The position numbers and the translations under genes were made by a program. The notes below the pieces were generated by a model that saw nothing but the letters and a program-made list of their open reading frames with translations, did no database searches and was not told where the DNA came from. From JAPLST01 sp964397565 (GTDB lineage Bacteria; Auribacterota; UBA3054; JAPLST01), in the NCBI GenBank assembly GCA_964397565.1, contig CAYNJC010000012.1, forward strand, positions 55,678-119,677: 64,000 bases of DNA, in the 5' to 3' direction. Shown here piece after piece: positions 43,361 to 53,400 of the stretch (positions are counted from its first letter, which is position 1; each line of letters begins with the position of its first letter).

Positions 43361-43834
43361 TTACTTGAACGTGTAGCGTGCCACGCGCCACGTGCCGGGG
43401 CCGGTCGGCGCCTGGGCCGTGAAGAAGCCCTTGCTGTCGCGCGGCACATTGGGCTGGTTGGGTGTCGTCATGAACACGCCCCGCATGTTGTAGGCGGGGT
43501 CCGAGACGGTCGTTTCAACGCCCTTTTTGTCCACCGCAATCAGCGTGTACGGCGACCCGAGCATGTTATACACCAGCGTCTTGTTGTCACAGGACAAAAT
43601 GCCCGCACAGGTGTTGACCACCGTCTTTTCGTATATCTTCACCCCTTTCTTGTCAAGCCACACAATGTAGAAACCGCCGCCATTGGTGCCCAGCACGGCA
43701 CACCCGCCCTTGCCGTCCGCGACAATCTGGTTGATCATCGCAAAGCCATCGGCACTCCACTGGAACGTCGCCGCCGGCACGACCATGGCGGACAGCGACA
43801 ACAGCAACGCCACATAGGTCAAGAGAGTCTTCAT
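43361..43834 (-). CDS. Small exported protein of unknown function
   Basis: 157 residues from ATG 43834, chosen because GGAG lies 7 bases ahead; a GTG two codons earlier is less likely. Signal peptide MKTLLTYVALLLSLSAMVVPA is cleaved before ATFQW. The mature part has short repeats of a beta-propeller-like type (GGCAVLGTNGGGFYIVWLDKKG, YTLIAVDKKGVETTV) with turns at Lys-Lys-Gly. An extended -10 promoter lies upstream (43904-43913). Family not recognised. Confidence 0.7.
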   Translation of the reverse strand: MKTLLTYVALLLSLSAMVVPAATFQWSADGFAMINQIVADGKGGCAVLGTNGGGFYIVWLDKKGVKIYEKTVVNTCAGILSCDNKTLVYNMLGSPYTLIAVDKKGVETTVSDPAYNMRGVFMTTPNQPNVPRDSKGFFTAQAPTGPGTWRVARYTFK

Positions 43835-43903
43835 ATGCACGCTCCAGCAACAGGGTTAAAGTCATGCGGGCACAGGGCCCGCACGCGCATTGTTCTGTAG
43901 GCT

Positions 43904-43913
43904 AGTATAGCAA
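43904..43913 (-). promoter_or_regulatory. Extended -10 promoter box (TTGCTATACT)
   Basis: Minus strand TTGC-TATACT, same decamer as at 21454; no good -35. It serves the small exported protein 70 bases downstream. A hairpin-rich remnant (GCCGCCCTCAGCGCGGG) lies at 43975-43992. Confidence 0.5.
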
Positions 43914-43995
43914 TTTCGCCGTCAGCTGGCGCAGTTTCGGGAGGATCGCCGGCCCCGGCAGCCGCGGCGCAGTCTGCCGCCCTCAGCGCGGGTGA

Positions 43996-46434
43996 CTACA
44001 GGGTGACCGTCACCGTGTTGTCGTCGGCCAAATCCTCGCTGCGCAACAGATTCGACGGATAGGCGCGCCCGTTCAGCATAACGTGCACGACGCCATGTTC
44101 AACGCCTTTTCGATTCTTGATCGTGATGCGCACGCGTTTGCCGCGAAACACGCGTTGTACATGCACGATCTTCCACGTCGCCGGTACGCACGGGTCAATC
44201 CGCAAACCGTCGTGCTCGGCGCGCACGCCCAGAATATATTGCGTGATCGCCACCAGGTTCCACGCGGCCGTGCCGGTCAGCCATGAGTTCTTGGCCTCAC
44301 CGTGCGTGGCCGCGTCGCGGCCGGCGATCATTTGCGCGTACACATACGGCTCGCAGCGGTGCACCGCGCTGATCCGCTCGCGTGCCGACGGGCAGATGCG
44401 CAAGTAATAATCCAGCGCCTGTGCGCCATGGCCGCACAATGCCTCGGCAATCATGATCCATGGATTGGTGTGGCAAAAGATGCCGGCGTTTTCCTTGTAG
44501 CCCGGCGGATAACTGGTGATCTCGCCCATTTCGAGGCGATAGCGCGTGTACGCCGGCTGTTGCAGCACAATGCCGTGCGGCGTGGCTAGGTGCGTTGCAA
44601 CAGCGTCGAGCGCGCGCCGCGGCCAGCCCTTTGCCGCGCCAATTTGCGCCATGCAGCAGATGCCGTTCGACTCGATGAAAATCTTGCCCTCGTCGCAACT
44701 GCGCGCGCCGATCGGCTGGCCGAAATGATTGTAGGCCCGCCGGAACCAGGCGCCGTCCCAGCCGGCGCGCTCGATCGCGCGCGTCATCTGCTGTTCCGCA
44801 CGCCGGTAGGCGCTGGCGTCCGCCGCGCAACCGCGCAGCGTGGCGAGCTGCTGCATCTCGCGCACCGCCAGCACGAACAGCCCGGCGATGAATACTGACT
44901 CGGCCACCTTGCCGTCCTGGTTCGTTAGCGTCTGGAACGACTGGCCCGGCTCGGCCGAGAAACAATTCAAATTCAGACAGTCGTTCCAATCGGCGCGGCC
45001 GATCAGCGGCAGCTTGTGCGCACCCAACCGGTCGAGCGTGTAGTGCAGCGCGCGCTGCAAATGCGCATACAGCGTGCCGGCCGCGCGCGCGTCGTTTTCA
45101 AACGGAATGCGCTCGTCCAGAAAGGCGCGGTCACCGGTCTCCTTGACATACGCGGCCGTGCTCAACACGAGCCAGAGCGGGTCGTCGTTGAAATTGCCGC
45201 CGACATCGTGATTGCCGCGCTTGGTCATCGGCTGGTATTGATGAAATGCGCCGCCGGTCTTGAGTTGCGTGGCGGCCAGATCGCGCAGGCGCTCCTTGGC
45301 GCGCGCGGGAATCATATGCACAAAGCCAAGAATGTCCTGGTTCGAATCGCGAAAGCCCATGCCGCGCCCAATGCCGCTCTCAAAATACGAGGCGCTGCGC
45401 GACAGGTTGAACGTCACCATGCATTGATATTGATTCCAGACATTGACCATGCGATTGACATGCGCGTTGGGGCTCTGCACTGAGTAACGTTCGAGCAGCG
45501 CGCGCCAGTGCTGCTGCAACTCAACAAAGGCACAATCGACATTTTTTGTGGATTGCAATCGACGCACAATGTCGTATGCCGGCTTTTTGTTGACCGCGCC
45601 GCTGCGTGTGAACTTTTGCGCGACCGGGTTCTCGGCATAGCCAAGAATAAAGCAGATGCGCTTGCTCGCGCCGGGCGCCAGTGTCACGCGCACATGATGC
45701 GACCCGATCGGCGCCCAGCCATGCGCGACGGACTTGGTGCTCTTGCCATTGACCACCACGGCCGGCCGTTCGAGTGTGCCGTACGGCCCGAGAAACGCGT
45801 CGCGCGACGTGTCAAAGCCGGCCAGCGGCGCACTGCAATGGAAAAAGGCAAAATGATTGCGGCGCTCGCGATATTCGGTCGTGTGGTAAATCGTGCGGTC
45901 CTGCACTTCGACTTCGCCAATGCTGAAATTGCGCTGGAAGTTGGTGCAATCGTCCCAGGCGTCCCACAAACAGAATTCGACGAAGCTGAACAAATCGAGC
46001 TGGGCCGGCTGTTTGCGCGTGTTGGTCAGCGTCAAGTCCCAGATTTCACACGCAAGGCCGCGTGGCACAAAGTAGCGCACCGCGCTGCGGATGCCGTGCG
46101 CGCGCGACGCAATGCGGGTATAGCCAAGACCGTGGCGGCATTCATAGGCGTCGAGCGGCGTGCGGGTTGGTTGCCAGGTTGGCGACCAGAAAGCGCCGGT
46201 GGCGCGGTCGCGCAGAAAGAGGTAGCGGCCGTTGCTGTCGAGCGGAATGTTGTTGTAACGAAAGCGGGTGAGGCGGCGCAAGCGCGCATCGCGGTAGAAG
46301 CTGTAGCCGCCGGCGGTGTTCGAGATCAGCGCGAAGTAATCGTCACAGCCGAGGTAATTGATCCACGGCAGGGGCGTGTCCGGCCGGGTGATGACATATT
46401 CCGCGGCCTTGTCGTCGAAATGGCCAAAGCGCAT
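43996..46434 (-). CDS. Cellobiose phosphorylase (GH94)
   Basis: 812 residues, the length of true cellobiose phosphorylases (about 810-825). MRFGHFDDKAAEYVITRPDT and LPWINYLGCDDYFALISNTAGGYSFYRDARLRR are the N-terminal beta-domain hallmarks; GFRDSNQDILGFVHM and NHDVGGNFNDDPLWL lie in the (alpha/alpha)6 barrel; the general acid is D485 in RADWNDCLNLNC. It phosphorolyses cellobiose to glucose and alpha-glucose-1-phosphate in the cytoplasm (no signal peptide). The phosphohexomutase at 22715 could take the product onward. A weak promoter may lie at 46466-46494. Related GH94 specificities (cellodextrin, chitobiose) are less likely from length. Confidence 0.93.
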   Translation of the reverse strand: MRFGHFDDKAAEYVITRPDTPLPWINYLGCDDYFALISNTAGGYSFYRDARLRRLTRFRYNNIPLDSNGRYLFLRDRATGAFWSPTWQPTRTPLDAYECRHGLGYTRIASRAHGIRSAVRYFVPRGLACEIWDLTLTNTRKQPAQLDLFSFVEFCLWDAWDDCTNFQRNFSIGEVEVQDRTIYHTTEYRERRNHFAFFHCSAPLAGFDTSRDAFLGPYGTLERPAVVVNGKSTKSVAHGWAPIGSHHVRVTLAPGASKRICFILGYAENPVAQKFTRSGAVNKKPAYDIVRRLQSTKNVDCAFVELQQHWRALLERYSVQSPNAHVNRMVNVWNQYQCMVTFNLSRSASYFESGIGRGMGFRDSNQDILGFVHMIPARAKERLRDLAATQLKTGGAFHQYQPMTKRGNHDVGGNFNDDPLWLVLSTAAYVKETGDRAFLDERIPFENDARAAGTLYAHLQRALHYTLDRLGAHKLPLIGRADWNDCLNLNCFSAEPGQSFQTLTNQDGKVAESVFIAGLFVLAVREMQQLATLRGCAADASAYRRAEQQMTRAIERAGWDGAWFRRAYNHFGQPIGARSCDEGKIFIESNGICCMAQIGAAKGWPRRALDAVATHLATPHGIVLQQPAYTRYRLEMGEITSYPPGYKENAGIFCHTNPWIMIAEALCGHGAQALDYYLRICPSARERISAVHRCEPYVYAQMIAGRDAATHGEAKNSWLTGTAAWNLVAITQYILGVRAEHDGLRIDPCVPATWKIVHVQRVFRGKRVRITIKNRKGVEHGVVHVMLNGRAYPSNLLRSEDLADDNTVTVTL

Positions 46435-46465
46435 GGGTGAACCTTAAAGCTGGTTACCGGCTCTT

Positions 46466-46494
46466 ATGCTACACAAACGCATTCCCTTGTACAA
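46466..46494 (-). promoter_or_regulatory. Possible promoter of the cellobiose phosphorylase gene
   Basis: Minus strand TTGTAC (46494-46489), 17-base spacer, TAGCAT (46471-46466). Both boxes are imperfect. The remaining 46495-46630 shows a short AAGGCGCAAAG-type repeat (46508-46532) and no gene. Confidence 0.35.
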
Positions 46495-46630
46495 GCGCGC
46501 CTCTTCAACGCAAAGGCGCAAAGATGCAAAGGCGCCAGGCGGCGACGGCCGCTAATGGATGCATGCATGCATTCGCAATATTCCCCACCATACATTTGCG
46601 CGTTGCGAACAAATTCCTCAAACGATATCC

Positions 46631-46900
46631 TTACATTTTCGCGCTGTGCGAGAATGTATCGCTGAGCTTGTTATAGAGCCAGGCAAAAATGGCGCCGCAC
46701 GCCAGCCCATCGAACAGAGCCCAGGCCAAGCCGATGACGCTGCCCACGGGCGAGATCGAGTAGCCGCGATAGACCTTGCCGATCAGCGTGATTTGCCCGG
46801 ATGCCCCGTCAAAGGCGATGATCCACCATGTCGCGAGGAACAGGCCCAAGCCCCAGAAGAGGGCGAACGTTACGGCAAACGCCTTGATGTTGAGTTTCAT
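46631..46900 (-). CDS. Small membrane protein of the holin-like family
   Basis: 89 residues with two hydrophobic segments (FAVTFALFWGLGLFLATWWI and GSVIGLAWALFDGLACGAIF) linked by a loop with LIGKVYRGYSISP. This pattern recalls short chromosomal proteins usually labelled bacteriophage holin in environmental genomes; no phage genes are nearby, so that label should not be read as lysis function. AAGGAG stands 7 bases ahead of the ATG. It is separated from SUMF1 by 72 bases and may share its transcript. Confidence 0.75.
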   Translation of the reverse strand: MKLNIKAFAVTFALFWGLGLFLATWWIIAFDGASGQITLIGKVYRGYSISPVGSVIGLAWALFDGLACGAIFAWLYNKLSDTFSHSAKM

Positions 46901-46972
46901 GTGCTTTCTCCTTGTTGTGCTCAGGATTGAGCGATTTGTTAATGTTCCCGCCCTGCTGATGCAGGCAGGTCG

Positions 46973-48301
46973 TCACGGCCGGCGCACGCAGCGGAAGCCG
47001 ACGCCGCGAAAGGCGCTGCTGTCGGGTGACTCGTCATCGCGCGCCGCGCAGCGCAGGGTGTGGCCCTGGCTGCCCCAGCGGCCGCCGCGCACGACTTTGT
47101 AGTAGAAGCTGCCGTCCTGCACCGGCCCGGTCGTGTCTGCCGCGGTTGCGCCCGGGTCTTTGTAATACGTGTCCTTGTACCAATCCCAGCACCATTCATC
47201 CAGATTGCCCGCCATGTCGTACAGGCCGAAGCCGTTGGCCATATCCGTGCCGGTCGGAATCTGGCCGCCATTGAAGTAGCAGCAAGGGCTGACTTCGAAA
47301 TTGAACAAACCGCCACTGAGATAGTAATTGGCCTTGCTGCCATCCAGATGGTCCTGCCAGGCACCGCCCACACTCGGCCACGGGAACACATTGGTGACCA
47401 GGCCGCCGCGCGCGGCTTTTTCCCATTCAGCCTCGGTCGGCAGCCGGTAGCCGTTGCGCGTGAAGTCACAACTCCAGTTGGTGAAATTGATGCAGGGCTG
47501 CAAGCTTTCCATTTCGCTCATAAAATTGGCGTAGGCCAGCGCGCCATACCAGGTCGCCACAGAGCAGGGAAACCCGTCACGCCCGTCTTTGGCGTAAAAC
47601 ACGCCGTCCAGAAATTTGATATCCGACGCGTAGTTGGCCAGATTGATCAACGTCTTGGGATCGCCCTGGCTGTTCTGCAGCGTGGTCGCCGTGGCGTTCA
47701 CTTTGCCCTGCGCCAGCGCCCATTGCAGCACGCGACACATGTCGCCATTCGAGACTTCGTGGTTTTGGATGAGGAAGGTGCTGATGTTGACGGGATGCAC
47801 CGGCGATTCTTTGCTGTCCGTGGTGAAGTATTCGTTCGAGGCGCCCATCAGGAACGTGCCGCCCGGCACGGTCTGAAGCGCATTCGACACGGCCACGCAC
47901 CCGGGCGCGGAGATGGCGACGTCATCGGCGATGTCCTTGCTGATCCTGAACGTGAACTTATTCTTCTTGGTGATATAGGCGATCTGCACGGTGAGTTTGG
48001 TTGCCTTGTCGCGGAACTTATACTTCCAGAGGTTGACCAAGCCCGTTTTCTTGTTGGGTTTGCCCTGCAACGCGCACGGGCCGAAGGCGACTTGCGTTAG
48101 CGCGTTCGACTGCAGCACGACGAGCAAATTGGTGCGCATTAGTTCGTCCGCCAGGCTGGGCGTCATCACCAGATTTTTGAGGATGAGCTTGGTCTTGCCG
48201 CGTTTGCTGGTGGTCACCGTGGCCGGCTGTGACAGGCCTGCATCGAGCGTCAAGGCACAGAGGGCGAGAGCCAGCACGAACATGCGGTAGCTGCGTTTCA
48301 T
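46973..48301 (-). CDS. Exported SUMF1/formylglycine-generating-enzyme-like protein
   Basis: 442 residues from ATG 48301 (AGAGG ahead); a frame start 14 codons earlier lacks support. Signal peptide MFVLALALCALTLDAGLS, then a Lys-rich domain (about 25-135; WKYKFRDKATK) related to the C-terminus of the protein at 19353. Residues about 145-442 are a SUMF1 domain: VPGGTFLMGASNEYF, NHEVSNGDMCRV, GYRLPTEAEWEKAARGG, YDMAGNLDEWCWDW, KVVRGGRWGSQ and FRGVGFRCVR. The catalytic Cys pair of true FGE is not evident, so it is more likely a C-type-lectin-fold binding or non-catalytic member. Confidence 0.87.
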   Translation of the reverse strand: MKRSYRMFVLALALCALTLDAGLSQPATVTTSKRGKTKLILKNLVMTPSLADELMRTNLLVVLQSNALTQVAFGPCALQGKPNKKTGLVNLWKYKFRDKATKLTVQIAYITKKNKFTFRISKDIADDVAISAPGCVAVSNALQTVPGGTFLMGASNEYFTTDSKESPVHPVNISTFLIQNHEVSNGDMCRVLQWALAQGKVNATATTLQNSQGDPKTLINLANYASDIKFLDGVFYAKDGRDGFPCSVATWYGALAYANFMSEMESLQPCINFTNWSCDFTRNGYRLPTEAEWEKAARGGLVTNVFPWPSVGGAWQDHLDGSKANYYLSGGLFNFEVSPCCYFNGGQIPTGTDMANGFGLYDMAGNLDEWCWDWYKDTYYKDPGATAADTTGPVQDGSFYYKVVRGGRWGSQGHTLRCAARDDESPDSSAFRGVGFRCVRRP

Positions 48302-48349
48302 GATGCGCCTCTTGGTGCGGGTTATCAAGCGTTGTTGCAGCAACGTATA

Positions 48350-48378
48350 AGTATAGCGCAGGCCCCGCGCATTGTCAA
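48350..48378 (-). promoter_or_regulatory. Promoter of the SUMF1 gene, sharing its -35 with the xylanase promoter
   Basis: Minus strand TTGACA (48378-48373), 17-base spacer, TATACT (48355-48350). About 50 bases before the ATG. Confidence 0.75.
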
Positions 48379-48400
48379 ACTGGCGTGCTTAAAGTAGAAT
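48372..48400 (+). promoter_or_regulatory. Promoter of the GH10 xylanase gene
   Basis: TTGTCA (48372-48377), 17-base spacer, TAGAAT (48395-48400). Its -35 overlaps the minus-strand TTGACA of the SUMF1 promoter. Confidence 0.7.
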
Positions 48401-48470
48401 AGCAGGGTGGCGTGCCCGTGTTGGCCCGGGCGCCAGCACGGTTTTACTTGGCACAAGAAGGAGGACTGCC

Positions 48471-50285
48471 ATGTCGGGTGCGACGGTCTGCAAATGGGTG
48501 CGCCGGATAGCGGTTGGCGCGGGCGTGATGGTCTCGGGCGCGGGGGCGCTGACGCTGCCCCGCGGCACGCCGGTGCTGCCGCGCGACGCGGTGCTGCACG
48601 CGCAGCTGGCTGGCGCGTGCTTCACGAATGCGCGACTGACGGTCGTGGCGGTGATCGGCCAGTCCTTCACACAGGCGCTGCGCGTGAGCACGCTGCGGGC
48701 GGCACCGCAGCCGTGGGCCGCACAAGTGACGTTCAGCAACACGGCGGCGGTGTGCCAAGGCGATGTGCTGTTCTTGTCGGTCTGGGTGCGGCGGGGGGCG
48801 GGTCCGGCGCAAGCCGGTAAAGCACGCACGGAATTTGTGTTTGAGCAATGCCGTGACCCGTGGACAAAATCGGTCATGTATGACATTGCGGTCGGGCCGC
48901 AGTGGCAGCATATCTATCTGCCGTTCGCCGCGGCGGAGGCGTATGCGGCCGGCCAGGCGCAAGTGTGTTTCCGGGCCGGCGCGCACGTGCAAGTGTTCGA
49001 GTTGGCGGCGTTCGAACTGCTGAATTGCGGCGCGACGAACATTCATGCGCTGCCGATTATCAAAGCGCGGTACGCAGGCATGGCGCCGGACGCGCCGTGG
49101 CGCGCGGCGGCGGCGGCGCGGATCAACACGCTGCGCAAAGCCACGCTGCGCATTGCCGTGGTCGACACCAATGACCAGCCGGTGCGCGGGGCACGGGTGC
49201 AGGTGCGCATGCGTCAGCACGCGTTTGGTTTCGGGTCGGCCGTGGCCGCGCGCTATTTCACGGCGGACGCCACAACGCCCGACGCGCAGCGCTATCGCGC
49301 CATGGTCAAGAAATTATTCAACAAGGTCGTGCTGGAAAACGACTTGAAATGGCCGAGTTGGTGCGGCGAGTGGAACGGCCCGGCGGGCCGCAGAGATGCG
49401 ATCGCCGCGGTGGATTGGTTGCGCGCGAACGGCATCGCCGTGCGCGGGCACTGCCTGGTCTGGCCAGCGTGGGACAACACGCCGCAGCTATTGCGGGCGG
49501 CGAGCAATGCGCCGGCGCGCGTGCGCCAGATCATCGCCGAGCACATTCGCGATGAAGTCGGCGCGCTGCGCGGGAAGATCGTTGAGTGGGACGTGATTAA
49601 CGAGCCGTACAACAACCACGACCTCATGGACCTGCTCGGCAACGCGGTGATGGCCGCCTGGTTTAAGGAGGCCCGCGCGGCGGATCCGGCGGCGAAATTA
49701 TACCTCAATGATTTTTCGATTTTGTCGGCGCGCGGCCTGGACACGGCCCATCAAGACCACTATTTCAACACGATCAAGTCTTTGCTGCAGCAGGGCGCGC
49801 CGCTCGACGGGCTCGGCATGCAGAGCCATTTTGGTTGGGACATAACGCCGCCGCAACGCGTGCTGGACGTGCTCGACCGCTTTGCCGTGTTGCACAAAGA
49901 AATCCAAGCGACGGAGTTTGATATCAGCATGACCGACGAGCGGCTCCAGGCCCACTATCTGCGCGACTTCATGACGGCCCTGTTCAGCCATCCGGCGGTG
50001 GTGGGGATTGTGATGTGGGGCTTCTGGGAAGGCGCGCACTGGCGGCCGGAGGCGGCCCTCTTTCGGCGCGACTGGAGCGTCAAGCCGGCTGGCCAGGCGT
50101 GGCAGGACTTGGTGTTCAAGCAATGGTGGACGAATGCGCGCGGCCTGACCGACGCACAGGGCGGCTATGCCGTGCGCGGCTTCAAAGGCGCGTACGACGT
50201 GACGGTCAGCAAAGGCGGCATCACCAACACACTGGCGCTGACGCTGACGAACAACCCAGGCGCAGTGCGGCTGCGACTGCACTAA
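48471..50285 (+). CDS. Family 10 endo-xylanase with N-terminal carbohydrate-binding-like domain
   Basis: 604 residues. An N-terminal hydrophobic stretch (IAVGAGVMVSGAGALT) is a probable signal. Residues about 35-190 form a beta-sandwich resembling CBM4/9-type domains; the GH10 barrel (about 225-560) has GHCLVWP, the acid/base E378 in WDVINEPYN, GLGMQSH and the nucleophile E482 in QATEFDIS. It cleaves beta-1,4-xylan. AAGGAGG (48458-48464) gives a strong ribosome site. About 45 residues after the barrel form a small carboxypeptidase-regulatory-like tail (GGYAVRGFKGAYDVTV). Together with GH94 it suggests plant-polysaccharide use. Confidence 0.93.
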   Translation: MSGATVCKWVRRIAVGAGVMVSGAGALTLPRGTPVLPRDAVLHAQLAGACFTNARLTVVAVIGQSFTQALRVSTLRAAPQPWAAQVTFSNTAAVCQGDVLFLSVWVRRGAGPAQAGKARTEFVFEQCRDPWTKSVMYDIAVGPQWQHIYLPFAAAEAYAAGQAQVCFRAGAHVQVFELAAFELLNCGATNIHALPIIKARYAGMAPDAPWRAAAAARINTLRKATLRIAVVDTNDQPVRGARVQVRMRQHAFGFGSAVAARYFTADATTPDAQRYRAMVKKLFNKVVLENDLKWPSWCGEWNGPAGRRDAIAAVDWLRANGIAVRGHCLVWPAWDNTPQLLRAASNAPARVRQIIAEHIRDEVGALRGKIVEWDVINEPYNNHDLMDLLGNAVMAAWFKEARAADPAAKLYLNDFSILSARGLDTAHQDHYFNTIKSLLQQGAPLDGLGMQSHFGWDITPPQRVLDVLDRFAVLHKEIQATEFDISMTDERLQAHYLRDFMTALFSHPAVVGIVMWGFWEGAHWRPEAALFRRDWSVKPAGQAWQDLVFKQWWTNARGLTDAQGGYAVRGFKGAYDVTVSKGGITNTLALTLTNNPGAVRLRLH

Positions 50286-50480
50286 ACGCTGCCGCCGGGC
50301 GTCGTGACGGCCGTGACCATCATTCGCGCGAACGTCTAGGCCGACGTGCGCGGTGAGCGGGTCGCGGTGGCGGACCAGTGGTTCGCGGACGTGGCCCGCT
50401 TCATGATTGACCCAGCGAGCAACAATGCCGTCGTGGGGTTTGCGGAAGACACCGGCATCTGCCCCTGGGGCATGGCAGGC
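50286..50480 (+). pseudogene. Possible gene remnant after the xylanase
   Basis: The frame directly after the xylanase stop reads TLPPGVVTAVTIIRANV, one TAG, then ADVRGERVAVADQWFADVARFMID and about 25 more residues ending PWGMAG. It reads like protein but has no start, an internal stop and no family I can name. It may be a decayed gene end or chance coding-like sequence. Confidence 0.3.
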
Positions 50481-50483
50481 CGC

Positions 50484-53400
50484 TTATCCGCGCCGGCGTG
50501 TGCGCCGTGCGACCGCGGTCAATGCAATACCTAGCGCAAGACATGCGGCTGGCTCCGGCACGATTTCCGTCGTGGCGACGCAGCGGTTGCCCCACGAATC
50601 CACCACTTCGACGCGCGCCGTGTACACCCCGGATGCGGCATAGGTGTGGTCGATGACGTAGGTGGCTTGCGGCCCAACAAACGGCGTGGCATCGCCAAAG
50701 TCCCAGCGATAACTCATGGCGAAAGAGCCCGTACCGCCGGCCACGAACGTCGCGTAAAACCGGTAGGTGAGACCGCCCCACTCGACTGCAGCAGCGCTGA
50801 CGTGCGGCGCGTCATTCAGGTAGTTCCAGAAGGTGCTTAGCAGGCCGGCGCGCGGCGTGGTAAAGGCGCTGCTATTGACGCCTTCAAGTCCGACGCTGGT
50901 GTAGACTGCGCGGCCGAGATAGGCCACGCCGGGGTTCTCGAGCGTCGGCTGATTGCGATGGCCGATCGCCACAATGCCGAGTGACACACTGTTTGTGCCG
51001 GGGAACACCAGCAGCGGGTTGAACGGATAGTATTCGTTGGTCAGGAAGTCGTGCCGGTTCCAAGGATACGCGCTTAGCTCGCCCATCGAAACCAGATTGC
51101 TGGCGCCATCGGCATTGGCGCGCAGATCCAGCGCAATGCCCGCGAACGCGGGCGGCGCGCCGGTCAACGCCACGACGTTCGTGTAGGGCAAGCTCCCGCC
51201 GGACACGCTGGCCTGCACCTGCCAGCCGCCCAGCACGTAATTGTGGAAGAAGCTGCTGTTGCCGAGGCCGGAGGCGATTTTTTGACCCATGGCGATGAGC
51301 TTCCCGCCGCCGTTCGCGTATTCCGTCAGGCGTTCCATGTCGAGCAGCGTGGGCCATGAGAGCGTGCCCGGGTACGCGTTGTCGCCCGTGAAATAGAGCA
51401 CCGCTTTGTACTGCGCAAGCAGCGCCGGTTCGGGGACTTTTGCGGCCGCGCCATAGTGTGCGTCGATGTCACACACGTCGTAGGTCAGGTGCAATTCGCC
51501 CAGCACGTTGGCGTAATATGCGAGATAATTGCGGGTGGTCGAACCGGGTGCCGCACTGCCGTCATTGTCGATCAGCAACACATCCTTGGAACCAATGCCC
51601 GGCGTGACGCGTGCCCAGACGGGGATGTGCGCCTGGTGCAGCGCGCCGCTGATGACCACGAATCCCTGCTGGTCGCCGATAGGCAGGCCTTGGGCGTTGA
51701 ACGCAACGTGAATGACGCCCGTGCCGCCGGGAGTGATCATCACGCTCGGCGGGGTGACGGTGACACCAGTGAAGGAGGTCAGCGCACCGAAGCCGTTGAT
51801 GGTGGAGAGCGTTCCCAGCGTATACGTTTCAGCCGCGCCGGCCACGCTGGTGAGCGTCACATCAAGCGTGCGTTGCTGGCCTTGCGTGACCAGACCGAAG
51901 CCGAGACTGGGCGGGCCGAGGATCACGCCCGGGTCTGCGGCGCGCGCCAAGTCAAGCCGCCCGGCGCCCATATCGAGCGGCTGCGCCGGCGTGCCGTCCT
52001 CGTTGTACATGCCAAGATATTTCGAGGACGACATGAGCGCGGACTTGATGTGCGCGTTGGGCCAGCTCGGATGGATTTGCCGCAGCAACGCGGCGGCGCC
52101 CGCCACATGCGGCGCCGCCATCGACGTGCCGGACGCCTGGCCAAACCCGAGGTGCCGCAATTCGCCCGTGACGCCGTAGGTGAAGCCCTGCGACAAGGTG
52201 TCCACGCCGGGCGCCGCAAGGTCCGGCTTGAGGACGTTGCCGGCGCCCGGCCCGCGGCTGCTGAACGCCGCAATGCGGTCAGCCACGCTGCCATTGAGAA
52301 ACGCCTTGTTGCTGATCTCGACTTGGGCAATAGCCGGCAGCGAACTGGTCGACCAGCGCACCATGGCCTCGCCGTTGGACTGGCCAATAAAAATGCAGGG
52401 CACGGTCACCGACCCGCCGCTCAGCCCGGGCCCCATATTCATAAGGCTGTTGCCCGCATTGTTGAAAATGATCACCGTTTGTGCGCCGGCATTCTGCGCA
52501 TTCAGGCACTTCAAACCGAACTCGGCGGTGCCGCGCCGGATCAGCGCGTACTTGCCCGCGAACGTGCCCGCCGGAAACGGATTGACGCCCAGCGGATTCG
52601 TTGGCGCCACGATTTCCGCCGCGGCATAGGCGCTGGTCATGGACACCGGCAGCGCGCTGCCAAATGACGCCGCCGCGAAAGCCATGTCGGTTAAGGCGCC
52701 CGGCACCGGCAACGGCGCCGTGATGTTGAGCCTGCCGGCGTTGAATCCGCCGGCCGTGCTCGCGGCCGCCACGGTGATGTACTCGTCCGCGGCATGATCC
52801 AGGGTGCCTTTGTCCGGCCCGCTGTTGCCCGCCGACATGCTGACAAAAATGCCCGCGTTGGCCGCGTTGATCAGCGCCTGGTCCAGTGGACTGCCGACGC
52901 CGCCAACGCCGGTCGGGCCGCCGCCCCATGAGTTGTTCACAACATCCGCGCCGTCGCGCACGATGTCTTCCAGCGCGGCAACGCCTTCCGGCAGGTAGAA
53001 ACTCTGGTCCGCCGTGACGCTGTAGTAGAACACACGGTAACTCATGATCCACGCCGCCGGTGCAATGCCGCTGATATTGGTGGTGTAGCCAAGGTAGGTT
53101 GCCGGCACGGCATTGCCGGCGGCGATGCCGGCCGTATGCACGCCGTGACTGGTGCCCAGTACGCCCGGCCACACGTTCGATTCGCCGGTGATCGGCGGAT
53201 CCCACGGCCGGAAATAGGCGCGCGAGGCGATGATTTTGCCGTTGTTGTTGTTTGTGTCACCCAAGCCGCCCGCCGGATAGCCCGCTGGATAACTGTAGCC
53301 CGCGCCGCTGAACATCGGCGCAAGGTGATGCACGCCGCCGTCCATCGAGGCAACTTTGATGCTCCGGCCCGCGTTCGTGCTGCCGCCAATCGCCGCGCTC

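Noticed and set aside
46631..46900. Prophage remnant suggested by a holin-like protein
   Set aside because: No phage structural, integrase or lysis genes around it.
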